From: Eubacterium xylanophilum ATCC 35991
GTDB lineage: Bacteria; Bacillota; Clostridia; Lachnospirales; Lachnospiraceae
DNA length: 64,000 bases
Reading direction: 5' to 3'
NCBI RefSeq assembly: GCF_000518685.1
Contig: NZ_JAEB01000010.1
Span: 1 to 64,000 of the forward strand
Made by a program: the position numbers and the translations under genes. Below, piece after piece: positions 1 through 8,303 of this stretch. The notes under the pieces were generated by a model. It was not told the DNA's origin. It made no database searches and saw only the letters and a list, made by a program, of their open reading frames with translations. Each line of letters opens with the position of its first letter. Positions within the stretch are counted from its first letter, which is position 1.

Positions 1-306
1 AGTCAATATACCAGCAAGGAATATCGAGATGCTATCAAAAAATGCGGCGTAGTTCAAAGTATGAATAGTGACGGTGGTCGCTGTCATGATAATGCTCGAT
101 GCGAGAGTATGTGGGCAAGGTTCAAAACGGAGCTTCTCTACGATAGATATGATACCAAATCTATGACTGTCAAAGAGTTAAAAACAGTTATCTGGAGGTA
201 CTTCATGTCCTATTGGAACAACCGAAGGATCTGCTCTGCTAACGGAGGACTCCCTCCTGCAGCTAAACGCAGGAAATACTATGATTCACAGCCCGTTGCG
301 GCATAG
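1..306 (+). mobile_element. IS3-family transposase, 3' fragment (integrase catalytic core)
   Basis: The reading frame is open from the first base, so this is the C-terminal part of a longer transposase whose 5' end lies outside the window. It would cut and join the ends of an insertion sequence. It starts with SQYTS, which normally follows the second catalytic Asp of the DDE core. It continues with a DNARCES stretch whose Glu fits the last catalytic residue, then a YWNNRR...GGLPP tail typical of IS3/IS150-type OrfB. The stop is at 304-306. I could not fix the right terminal inverted repeat; it should lie between about 307 and 370. The neighbour starts 72 bases on without a ribosome site, so the element may have cut into it. 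Confidence 0.85.
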
Positions 307-378
307 TGATAAATTTTCCCAAAGAAATCTGCCAACCAATATTGACAATTTCAAAGTGTAATTGTAGCGTATATAATA

Positions 379-2280
379 ATGGTAGGGGTTAATAATTATA
401 TTCTTGTAAAGCTTTATAATGCTTTTTTAGATGCTAGTTTAAAGTTTGATTCTTACGTATCGAGTAGTTTTTATTACTATGAAGATATTCGCCTTTTGAG
501 CCTTATATCATTCATTTTGTGGATTTTTATTGGATTCGAATATATGAGAAAAGCATACGATGTAAATATGCTTGAAAGTATTAGATATAAATGCGGGAAG
601 GCAGTTGTGGTGTGGGGGAGTCAATTGTTTGTGTTGTTCCAGATGAGCATTATTAGTTCAGTGAATGTCGGGGCTTATGTGTATCTTGGTTTTAAAAAAC
701 TGAATAATAATGGTTTGCCTGTAAGTGATATACAAACTTTTTTTATCTGGGATATTGTGATTATGTCATTGAGTGCAATTGCATTGGGAGTGATAATATC
801 AAGATTGAAGAATAGAATTATAGGATATGCTATAATTGTGTTAATAGTTTTATTAATTATTCCTCAACTTGGCGGATTTTGGAATGACTTGCAGAGCATG
901 TATGGCATTCCTGTATTTACAGTGATAGATCTTATAAATCCAATTTCACGTAATTCTTTAGCCGTTTTGGACCCTTTGTATGGATTGACCGTTGAGGGAT
1001 TCAGAAAGTTTTCGATGATATTAATGCTGATTTCTATGATATACATTAATACTATTCAAGAATTAAAAGGAAGATTATCACGAATAATTGTAAGCAGCTG
1101 CGCCCTTGTCATGGCAGCAATATGTATATTTAATATTTATAACAAGGGCAGTGTTTTGGTGGCAGGAAACACACCATATTCATCAATCTCGAGCATGAAT
1201 GACTATATTGATGATGATTCGTGTAAGGAAAATGAGAAGGCTAGTTTTTGTGTGACTAAATACAATATGAAATTTGATTTGGATAAAGAACTTACTGCTG
1301 TAGTTGATATGGATATTGATGCAAGTGAGAATGATGAAGATTTAAAATTTACTTTGTATCGAGGTTATAAGATAAATAGTCTGACAGACGGAAGAGATGA
1401 CATTAATTACGATCGCGATGGAGATTATATTGTGATTAAGAATGGGGCAACAAAGAATAAGAAGATTCATGTAGAGTATAAGGGCAATAGTCCGATGTTT
1501 TATTCTAACACAAAGTCCGCTTTTTTGCCTCAGATGTTTGCTTTTTATCCTAAAGCAGGACTGCATAGTATATACGATGAAAACAGAAAACTGTCGAGTT
1601 TTTTAGAAGATGAAACTGAATTCAAGGTGTCGGTTTCTGGACCTAAGTGTGTATCTAATCTACAAGGCTCGAACAATCAGTTCTATGGATTTGCCAGAGG
1701 ATTTAGCCTCATTGGGGGAAGATGTGAAGAAAGGGTTAAGAATGGCATAAAGGTTCTTGCATATCCTTTGGATGCAAGTTCATACGACGTAGCTGATTGT
1801 TTGACTTCGGAAGATTTGAACAGTGAATTAGAAGAGATAAACAAGTTCCTTGATACCAATATTAAATTAGATTATTCAGAAAAGAAAGTAATTGCAATTC
1901 CAGAAAATTTGGGATTTAATTCAAATATGAATTGTTTCTATGATTGTGGAGATTGCATTTATATGAGTAATTCTTTGTATGCTTGGGATGTGATTAGAAA
2001 TGAACTAGAAAAACATTCCGGTAAAGAAAATCTGAGAGAGTCTGTTCTTTCCGTGGCTCCAAGTCGGGATACTGATTTGCAGGAACTAGAAAACTCTGAT
2101 GAATCAGATGATAGCGCTCAACGTGATGAAGAGGACATGCAATATGACAAAGTGTATTCTTTATATATAGAAAAGATGCAACAATATGGAGTTCAGAAAG
2201 TAAATCAAAAAATCATGAAGTATCTTCTTGATGATACTTGTGAGATGGATGAGATTGAGTATTTGAATTCAATCAAGTAG
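379..2280 (+). CDS. ABC-2-type permease with extracellular M1-peptidase-like region, possibly 5'-truncated
   Basis: This is a 633-residue membrane protein. About six hydrophobic segments fill residues 1-265, followed by a long soluble part (about 270-633) outside the membrane. The first segment and the FEYMRKAYD stretch after it resemble the second helix of ABC-2 permeases, so the usual first helix seems absent. The soluble part opens like the N-terminal beta domain of M1 aminopeptidases (YNMKFDLDKELTA). No HExxH zinc motif is visible, so I expect no protease activity. The ATG at 379 has no Shine-Dalgarno, and the frame stays open upstream to the stop at 343-345. This fits loss of the native 5' end to the adjacent insertion sequence. 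An ATPase and a second permease follow, so it is probably part of an exporter with unknown substrate. Confidence 0.6.
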   Translation: MVGVNNYILVKLYNAFLDASLKFDSYVSSSFYYYEDIRLLSLISFILWIFIGFEYMRKAYDVNMLESIRYKCGKAVVVWGSQLFVLFQMSIISSVNVGAYVYLGFKKLNNNGLPVSDIQTFFIWDIVIMSLSAIALGVIISRLKNRIIGYAIIVLIVLLIIPQLGGFWNDLQSMYGIPVFTVIDLINPISRNSLAVLDPLYGLTVEGFRKFSMILMLISMIYINTIQELKGRLSRIIVSSCALVMAAICIFNIYNKGSVLVAGNTPYSSISSMNDYIDDDSCKENEKASFCVTKYNMKFDLDKELTAVVDMDIDASENDEDLKFTLYRGYKINSLTDGRDDINYDRDGDYIVIKNGATKNKKIHVEYKGNSPMFYSNTKSAFLPQMFAFYPKAGLHSIYDENRKLSSFLEDETEFKVSVSGPKCVSNLQGSNNQFYGFARGFSLIGGRCEERVKNGIKVLAYPLDASSYDVADCLTSEDLNSELEEINKFLDTNIKLDYSEKKVIAIPENLGFNSNMNCFYDCGDCIYMSNSLYAWDVIRNELEKHSGKENLRESVLSVAPSRDTDLQELENSDESDDSAQRDEEDMQYDKVYSLYIEKMQQYGVQKVNQKIMKYLLDDTCEMDEIEYLNSIK

Positions 2281-2298
2281 ATAATGGAGGTTAGTTAA

Positions 2299-3006
2299 TT
2301 GATTACTATAGACAATCTAAATAAATCATTTTGGAGAAAGAGTATTTTAAAAGGAATAACAGTGGAACTAGATAGTAATTGCTATGGTTTACTAGGCCCT
2401 AATGGTGCTGGGAAAACCACATTGATCCGATGTATATTGGGATTATATAGAACCAAGAAAGGCAGTATTTCTATTGCTACTGAAAAGTGTATTGGTTATC
2501 TTCCTCAAAAGTATGGAGCATTTCGAGAGCTGACGGTACATGATGCGTTGACATATTTTGCAAGAGCCAAAGGGATTCCAAATGGAGAATGTGATCAAGA
2601 GATAAAACGTGTATTGGAACTTGTCAATCTTGGCGAAGAGGAAAAGAAACGAGTTGGACATCTTTCCGGAGGTATGTTAAGGCGTGTTGGTATTGCTCAA
2701 GCACTTCTTGGGAATCCAGATATAATTATTTTTGATGAGCCAACTGCCGGACTTGATCCAGAAGAGAGAATGAGATTTAATTCTCTTATAAATGATATTA
2801 AGGAAGGAAAAACGATACTGATTTCTACTCATATTATTGAGGATTTAGAAGAGACCTGTGATAGAGTCCTTGTTATGAAAAATGGCAATATTATTGCCGA
2901 TAAAACAGCAGAGGAACTTCAAATAATCGGGGAAAACCAGAAAACAGGTTCTGAAAAATCGATGATGAGGGGATATCTTGCAATAATGGATGGTGCAATA
3001 GAATGA
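2299..3006 (+). CDS. ABC transporter ATP-binding protein
   Basis: A 235-residue cytoplasmic ATPase that would power the flanking permeases. Visible motifs are Walker A GPNGAGKTT (about 33-41), the signature LSGGMLRR, Walker B IIIFDEPTAGLD and the H-loop STHIIED. Length and motif order are those of single-domain ABC exporter ATPases of the CcmA/YtrB type. The start is TTG at 2299, with GGAGG at 2286-2290 eight bases upstream. It lies 18 bases after the upstream permease gene and overlaps the next gene by four bases (ATGA), so the three genes are one operon. Substrate unknown; antimicrobial-peptide or lantibiotic export is common for such sets but is not shown here. Confidence 0.93.
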   Translation: MITIDNLNKSFWRKSILKGITVELDSNCYGLLGPNGAGKTTLIRCILGLYRTKKGSISIATEKCIGYLPQKYGAFRELTVHDALTYFARAKGIPNGECDQEIKRVLELVNLGEEEKKRVGHLSGGMLRRVGIAQALLGNPDIIIFDEPTAGLDPEERMRFNSLINDIKEGKTILISTHIIEDLEETCDRVLVMKNGNIIADKTAEELQIIGENQKTGSEKSMMRGYLAIMDGAIE

Positions 3007-3641
3007 TTAAAATGACGGTAAATCGTATAATAAAGAGAATATTAGTTTACGTGATTCCTGTGGTTGTAGTGTATTCTATAATTGCATTTCTGAAAAGCGT
3101 ATATGATATACATGAGTTTTCTGATGAAGAAAAACTTTCTAACATTTCGTCTTTCTTTCAAACTGTGATGCCAATTGTGCTGACTTGGTGGGTACTTATA
3201 ATCAATAAGAATATTATTCACGATGATGGAAATGAGTTATATAGGATATACATATCTGGATCTTCCAGTGCTCTTTCACATCTAGTATTACAAGGATGCT
3301 TTTTCCCTATGATAGTTATCGGGTATTGCATAATCAATATATTAATAATACACATAAATCCTAGTATTATTTTTTATGTTGCACTAGAGAGTTTTTGCTT
3401 ATCTTCATTGGCATTTATGTTAAACTATATTCTTTCCAATGTTGGTATAGGGCTTATTGTAGTTGGTTTATATGCTTTTTGCATAAATGTTGTTGACTCT
3501 TTTGGTTTGTTTAAAAAAATATCCATTTATACGGACGGAGATGAGTTTAACGCGAAAAATGGGGTAATAATGGCTGTTATTGGACTTGTATTCCTTTTGG
3601 TTGGGGGCATAAAGTATAATGTAAGACCAAATTATAATTAA
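3003..3641 (+). CDS. Small integral membrane protein, ABC-2-like permease subunit
   Basis: A 212-residue, strongly hydrophobic protein with about six predicted membrane segments: near residues 8-30, 50-68, 95-115, 120-140, 145-165 and 188-205. It overlaps the ATPase gene by four bases (ATGA), which implies translational coupling and a shared complex. Its position as the last gene of a permease-ATPase-permease set suggests the second membrane subunit of the transporter. No family motif is recognisable, so the permease role comes from topology and context only. A rho-independent terminator follows about 20 bases after the stop. Confidence 0.7.
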   Translation: MIKMTVNRIIKRILVYVIPVVVVYSIIAFLKSVYDIHEFSDEEKLSNISSFFQTVMPIVLTWWVLIINKNIIHDDGNELYRIYISGSSSALSHLVLQGCFFPMIVIGYCIINILIIHINPSIIFYVALESFCLSSLAFMLNYILSNVGIGLIVVGLYAFCINVVDSFGLFKKISIYTDGDEFNAKNGVIMAVIGLVFLLVGGIKYNVRPNYN

Positions 3642-3661
3642 TGATCATTTTTGGAATTTAT

Positions 3662-3697
3662 AAAACCCGCAGGTCAGGTTGACCTTGTGGGTTTTTA
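3662..3697 (+). terminator. Terminator of the ABC exporter operon
   Basis: The arms at 3663-3676 and 3680-3694 form a GC-centred hairpin with a three-base loop and one small defect. The right arm ends in a run of five T. It directly follows the last permease gene. Confidence 0.85.
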
Positions 3698-3743
3698 ATA
3701 TTATAATATATGTAGTTTATATATGCATTAAGGAGAGATGGTT

Positions 3744-4391
3744 TTGAGATATTATATATCGGATTTACATTTTTTTCACAAAAATCTGAACTTTCGAATG
3801 GATGAAAGAGGATTTGAGTCTGTCGAAGACATGCACCTATATATGATCGAGCAGTGGAATAAGAAGGTCAAAAAGAAGGATGAAGTAGTTATTCTAGGAG
3901 ATTTTAGCATAGGAAAGGCAGAGGAGACTGCAGAAATAATAAAAAAATTAAATGGGAAAAAGTCTTTAATAATCGGCAATCATGACCGATTTATAAAACA
4001 GAGGACATTTGACTCCGATTTGTTTGAGTGGATTCATCATTATAGAGAATTAAATGATAATAGCAGAAAAGTTATTCTGTCACATTATCCAATCTTTTGT
4101 TACAATGGTCAGTATAGAACCAATAAAAAGGGTGAGGCCAAGACATATATGCTCTATGGACACGTTCATAATACATATGACGAGGTTATCGTAAATGATT
4201 TCATAAAACAAACGAGGCAGAGGAAGCGGATTCTCGCCAATTCGGATGAGCATACTAGCATTCCTTGTCAGATGATCAATTGTTTTTGTATGTTTTCTGA
4301 TTATCAGCCTCTGTCTCTTGATGAGTGGATTGAGGTTGATAAGCAGAGAAGAGCTAATATGCCGATACCAGAAGATGTAAATGTTCGATAA
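3744..4391 (+). CDS. Calcineurin-like metallophosphoesterase
   Basis: A cytoplasmic phosphoesterase of about 215 residues. The di-metal motifs appear in order: a D-x-H near the N-terminus (SDLHFFH), GDFS, GNHD, a lone SHYP histidine and GHVH near residue 138. Relatives hydrolyse phosphodiesters or phosphomonoesters; the substrate cannot be told. Start choice: AAGGAG at 3730-3735 is only two bases from the ATG at 3738 but eight bases from the in-frame TTG at 3744. I prefer TTG, which gives MRYYISDLHFF. It stands alone between the ABC terminator and the next promoter. Confidence 0.9.
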   Translation: MRYYISDLHFFHKNLNFRMDERGFESVEDMHLYMIEQWNKKVKKKDEVVILGDFSIGKAEETAEIIKKLNGKKSLIIGNHDRFIKQRTFDSDLFEWIHHYRELNDNSRKVILSHYPIFCYNGQYRTNKKGEAKTYMLYGHVHNTYDEVIVNDFIKQTRQRKRILANSDEHTSIPCQMINCFCMFSDYQPLSLDEWIEVDKQRRANMPIPEDVNVR

Positions 4392-4429
4392 TGTCACTAC
4401 TTGACAATGCACACGTAGTATTCATATCG

Positions 4430-4458
4430 TTGACTTGATTTGTGGATTATGGTATAAT
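4430..4458 (+). promoter_or_regulatory. Sigma-A promoter of the SipW/AAA/DUF2357 operon
   Basis: A -35 box TTGACT at 4430-4435 and a perfect -10 TATAAT at 4453-4458 are separated by 17 bases. A TG sits one base before the -10 (extended -10). It lies about 50 bases upstream of the first gene, and no comparable promoter is visible before the terminator at 13044. Confidence 0.8.
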
Positions 4459-4512
4459 TCTACATATAAATATGTGTACTAGAAGCGGAGTATTTATTCA
4501 GGAGGTAGTTTC

Positions 4513-5325
4513 TTGGAAGAAAAAGGATTACAAGCAGCCACGGATTCTGAAGAAATCCAGACAACAGTAGATGGAGTCAGAGCAGTGGACATGCATTTAA
4601 GAAATATTCGCGAGATATCTAGTGGAGATGTAGTTTTTTTTCAATCACGAACACAGTTGCATACACCGGGTTTGGGAACATTGATGCCAGAAGCTTATAG
4701 AGAGACAGCTGAAGCGACGGAACAGGCGAACGAACTGTTTGAACTAGAGGTTATGCAAGCGATTGATATATCTAAAAGACTTATGGAGAGGGATTTTTTC
4801 TTTCGTTGGGTTTCAGTCTATATGCCCCTAAGAGCTCTAGTAGATTCTAGGATAGAGAGAAAATTGTTGAGTTTATTTGAGAGCAATGAGTATCCGACAG
4901 GAAAGATTACATTTGCTCTCTCGGGAAATATATTAGATGAAAAAAGTGATGACAAAAGGATATCAGAGAATATTTTAAAATTACGAAACAGAGGATTTCA
5001 CTTTTTGCTTGAGGGATTTGGAGCAGATAATTGTCCTATGATGAGATTGTCTTCTTTTGAAGTGGACTATTGTTTATTGCATCATGATGTAACCCGTTAT
5101 ATAGGGCAGAGCACGCGAGCTGACAATGCAGTAAATTCCATTGTTGGGTTTGTAAGTGAGATGGGAGCTGAGGCTATAGCAGATGGAATCAAGGATTCCA
5201 GTCAAGCTGAAAAGTTGTACGAGTGTGGATGCTCTTATATTGCCGGACCGTTAGCAGGCAAGTATATGAATCCAAGCTACATAAGGAAACCAAAAGAAAA
5301 AGATGAAAAAGTTGAAGGGAGTTGA
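4513..5325 (+). CDS. Degenerate EAL-domain protein
   Basis: A 270-residue soluble protein that aligns by eye with the EAL (c-di-GMP phosphodiesterase) fold but lacks its catalytic residues. The N-terminal EAL tripeptide is missing. The DDFG metal-binding loop reads EGFGADN. The AEGVE motif is ADGIKD (about residue 228), followed by an aligned ...CGCSYIAGPLAGK, where active enzymes have ...GCDYVQGYYFSRP. It is therefore more likely a binding or scaffold protein than an enzyme. The start is TTG at 4513 with GGAGG at 4501-4505. It is first in the nine-gene SipW/AAA operon, right after the promoter, and could be its cytoplasmic regulator. Confidence 0.72.
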   Translation: MEEKGLQAATDSEEIQTTVDGVRAVDMHLRNIREISSGDVVFFQSRTQLHTPGLGTLMPEAYRETAEATEQANELFELEVMQAIDISKRLMERDFFFRWVSVYMPLRALVDSRIERKLLSLFESNEYPTGKITFALSGNILDEKSDDKRISENILKLRNRGFHFLLEGFGADNCPMMRLSSFEVDYCLLHHDVTRYIGQSTRADNAVNSIVGFVSEMGAEAIADGIKDSSQAEKLYECGCSYIAGPLAGKYMNPSYIRKPKEKDEKVEGS

Positions 5326-5330
5326 CAGCA

Positions 5331-6044
5331 GTGGACGAAAAAGTTAGAGACGTCCTCGAGCTGCGACGAACCGCAAAGGAGATAAAGCGATATCGAGTGC
5401 TTATGCGAAGCGTTGCATTGTTGATTGTTATTCTGATAATAATCGTGGCAATAGCATATGCAATTTCGTATTTCTATGATCGATATGGCGCATTTACGAT
5501 ACGTGTAAACAAGTATGATATGGTTAGACAGGGATTGACATTGTCAGAGACACCAGATTATACGATGGCAAATTCAAGGCTCCAAGCGGACGTCGTCAAT
5601 GATATGACTAATATCAGCGGAGAGGATTTGCCAAAAAATATCGATATGATAAATGGTCCGCATAATGGTGAGAGTTATATAGCTTATACATTTTATTTGA
5701 TTAATTCCGGTGATGATACAATCTCATATGAGGGTGTTCTGAACATGGAAAATATTACAAAAGGTGTGGATGATGCCGTCAGAATTGGTGTTTGGATAAA
5801 TGGTGAACGCAAGATTTATGGAAAAACCAAGAAAGATGGCTCAGGTAGTGAGAAGGATTGCGATAGTACATTCTTATCATCAAATAAGGTAATGCAAACC
5901 AAGCATGAGAAAATGGCACCAAAGGCCAAGGATAAGTTTACAGTAGTAATTTGGCTAGAGGGAAATGATCCGGATTGTACCAATGAGATTATTGGCGGTA
6001 CTCTCAAACTTGGAATGGATTTTCGCATAGTTGAGACAACGTAA
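5331..6044 (+). CDS. Membrane-anchored TasA/camelysin-like protein
   Basis: About 237 residues: a short basic cytoplasmic N-terminus, one membrane helix (about 26-48) and a beta-rich extracellular domain. The C-terminal motif W-L-E-G-x-D-x-x-C-x-N (from about residue 208) is nearly identical to one near the end of the SipW-type protein encoded at 11962-13014 (W-I-E-G-x-D-x-x-C-x-N). I infer the two share a domain. The in-frame TTG at 5322 abuts the ribosome site AAGGGAG (5315-5321), whereas GTG at 5331 is nine bases away, so I chose GTG. Probable role: a surface subunit or anchor of a fibre-like structure processed by the adjacent peptidase. No published family name is recognised. Confidence 0.7.
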   Translation: MDEKVRDVLELRRTAKEIKRYRVLMRSVALLIVILIIIVAIAYAISYFYDRYGAFTIRVNKYDMVRQGLTLSETPDYTMANSRLQADVVNDMTNISGEDLPKNIDMINGPHNGESYIAYTFYLINSGDDTISYEGVLNMENITKGVDDAVRIGVWINGERKIYGKTKKDGSGSEKDCDSTFLSSNKVMQTKHEKMAPKAKDKFTVVIWLEGNDPDCTNEIIGGTLKLGMDFRIVETT

Positions 6045-6055
6045 GGAGCAGGGAA

Positions 6056-6712
6056 ATGAGTAAGGTATTAAAGGTTGTTGTAAGTGTTTTAGCTTGGATA
6101 ATTTTGATTGCGGCATTTGTTGTGACCTTGTTGGTTTTCTCCTCGAATAAGAACAATGGTATATCCAATTTCATGGGATATATCCCGATGAAGGTGGAGT
6201 CAGATTCGATGAAGCCAACGTTTGAAAAGGGAGATTTGATCATATGTCGTGAGGTCGATGATGTCAAGCAGCTTAAGAAAGGTGATGTAATCACTTTTTG
6301 GACAATCATTGAAGGAAAGAAAGCATTAAATACCCATAGAATCACCGGAATTGACGATGACGGAACGAATATTTCCTTTATGACAAGGGGTGATGGCAAT
6401 CCAAAGGATGATGATTTGCCGGCATTCCAAAGTGATATTGTGGGTAAGTGGACAGAAAAAAGTATTAAAAAAGGTGGAGTTGTTATGGGATTCTTGCAGA
6501 CTCAGAAGGGATTCTTTATCTGCATTTTGATTCCAATGGCAATATTCTTCTTGTTTGAACTTTACAAGTTCATCTTTGCAGTTATGGAAGTTAAGAAAGC
6601 AGGAACCAATAGTGATTTGGACGAAGAAGAGATCAAAAGACGTGCTATTGAAGAGTATCTTGCAGAGAAAGAACAGGAAGAGAACACCGCCAAGAACAGT
6701 GAAGAGTCATAA
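6056..6712 (+). CDS. sipW: SipW-type (ER-type, S26B) signal peptidase, first copy
   Basis: A 218-residue membrane protease that would remove signal peptides at the outer face of the membrane. An N-terminal helix spans about 8-28. The catalytic Ser is in SDSMKPT (Ser51) and the partner is His94 in NTHRI. A His in place of the Lys of ordinary bacterial signal peptidases is the mark of the ER/archaeal/SipW type. A second membrane helix lies near residues 150-175, and a charged cytoplasmic tail ends the protein. SipW enzymes process TasA-like proteins, and two such proteins are encoded in this operon. A second, diverged copy lies 4.4 kb downstream. Ribosome site AAGGAG; start ATG. Confidence 0.88.
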   Translation: MSKVLKVVVSVLAWIILIAAFVVTLLVFSSNKNNGISNFMGYIPMKVESDSMKPTFEKGDLIICREVDDVKQLKKGDVITFWTIIEGKKALNTHRITGIDDDGTNISFMTRGDGNPKDDDLPAFQSDIVGKWTEKSIKKGGVVMGFLQTQKGFFICILIPMAIFFLFELYKFIFAVMEVKKAGTNSDLDEEEIKRRAIEEYLAEKEQEENTAKNSEES

Positions 6713-6725
6713 GTAGGTGGTGCAT

Positions 6726-8291
6726 ATGAACAGTTTTTTAAAGTGGTTTTTTGCATTTATCTCATCAATGCTTCAGGGCTTTGGAGAGATATTTATAGGA
6801 ATTTACAGAGGGTTGAGACAAGTGTTTAACATTCCTGGATACGTGGAGCAATTCCGCAAATACAGCGGAAGCTTCAGTGTCGGAGAGTGGATTCTTGCGG
6901 TCTTAGCCCTGATTTTAGTGGTTGCAGTTTATGTTTTGTTGATATTTATGATTCTTTTGTTCATTCGTAAATATCTGAGATTTAGACACTCCATAGTAAG
7001 CGATGAGGACTTGCTGGAGGAGATATCGCTGTTACAACAGAAGGTAATGAAGCTCGTCAAAGAAAAGGACGAGATTATGGCCATGAAAGTATCTGCTATG
7101 GGAGTTGGCGGAGGAACAGGACTTCCGGGAACAACTGGCGATTTCCAAAATGCCGAGGGTGAAGAAGTAGAACAACATGAAGTTACGGAAGATGGTATTA
7201 TCCAGACAGCCGAGATGAGATTCTCCAAGCTCATGGAGGTTGATACATTCTACAAAACATATACTCCACCTGAATATGATAATGACATAACTCTCGAAGA
7301 GATAGTAGATAGATATAGAAACTTTGCATGTTCAAGGATGCACTTGTACTATGAACACAAGACTATCAGACTATTTTTAGCCGGTATGGCATCCACTAAG
7401 CTTTTGATTCTCCAAGGTATATCTGGTACAGGTAAGACATCCTTGCCGTATTCTTTTGGAAAATTCTTGCAAGTAGATACAACTATTGCTTCTGTTCAGC
7501 CGTCTTGGAGAGATAGGACGGAGCTCTTCGGATATTTCAACGAGTTCACCAAGAGCTTCAATGAGACAGAGGTTTTGAAGAGAATCTATTCATCTGGCTA
7601 CAACAATGACGTAAACCTTATTCTTTTGGACGAGATGAATATCGCCCGCGTTGAGTACTACTTTGCGGAGATGTTGTCAATCCTTGAAATGCCAAATGCA
7701 GATGAGTGGGAACTTGATTTGGTTCCTAATGTGTGGAGCACTGACCCTGTCAAACTTGACAAGGGTAAGCTTGTGATTCCACAGAATGTATGGTATATCG
7801 GAACAGCGAATAACGATGACTCAACATTCTCAATTGCGGATAAGGTATACGACCGTGCGCAGCCAATTAATCTAGATGCCAAGGGTATTGCATTTGATGC
7901 TCCGGATACGCCACCAATCAACTTGGGATTTGATCACTTGACAGAACTTTTCCAAGAGGCGTTCAGTATGTATCCAATCTCACAGGAGAATTTGAAGAAG
8001 ATACAGCAGCTTGACCTCTGGGTAATCGAGAAAATCAGAGTTGCGTTTGGTAACCGTATTTTGATGCAGATGGGACTTTTTGTTCCGGTATATGTTGCAG
8101 CAGGTGGAGAAGAACTAGATGGAATCGATTATGTTCTTGCAACGAAAATATTCCGTAAGTTTGAATCGCTGAACCTAGCTATGCTCAGGGAAGAGCTAAA
8201 AGAATTGTGCAATTATCTTGTCAAGTTGTTTGGTAAGGGCAACATGAAGGAATCAATTGCTTATTTGGAGCGCTTGCAGAAATTGTTCTAA
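6726..8291 (+). CDS. Membrane-bound McrB-like AAA+ ATPase
   Basis: About 521 residues. The N-terminal part has an amphipathic stretch and a clear membrane helix (about 55-82), then a short coiled coil (95-120) and a linker. The AAA+ domain follows: Walker A GISGTGKT (231-238), Walker B LILLDE (298-303) in the McrB-type context DEMNIARVEYYFAEML, and a sensor-like GTANNDD (359-365). These match the GTP/ATP-dependent motor McrB, normally a soluble restriction subunit; membrane anchoring is unusual. The next gene encodes a DUF2357 (McrC-like N-domain) protein, the usual partner type. Start: ATG at 6726 has AGGTGG (6715-6720) upstream; the in-frame GTGs at 6717 and 6720 sit inside that site. Likely role: an energy-coupled assembly or remodelling step for the surface proteins, or defence; not proven. 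Confidence 0.8.
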   Translation: MNSFLKWFFAFISSMLQGFGEIFIGIYRGLRQVFNIPGYVEQFRKYSGSFSVGEWILAVLALILVVAVYVLLIFMILLFIRKYLRFRHSIVSDEDLLEEISLLQQKVMKLVKEKDEIMAMKVSAMGVGGGTGLPGTTGDFQNAEGEEVEQHEVTEDGIIQTAEMRFSKLMEVDTFYKTYTPPEYDNDITLEEIVDRYRNFACSRMHLYYEHKTIRLFLAGMASTKLLILQGISGTGKTSLPYSFGKFLQVDTTIASVQPSWRDRTELFGYFNEFTKSFNETEVLKRIYSSGYNNDVNLILLDEMNIARVEYYFAEMLSILEMPNADEWELDLVPNVWSTDPVKLDKGKLVIPQNVWYIGTANNDDSTFSIADKVYDRAQPINLDAKGIAFDAPDTPPINLGFDHLTELFQEAFSMYPISQENLKKIQQLDLWVIEKIRVAFGNRILMQMGLFVPVYVAAGGEELDGIDYVLATKIFRKFESLNLAMLREELKELCNYLVKLFGKGNMKESIAYLERLQKLF

Positions 8292-8303
8292 GGGGGTGGA
8301 GTC

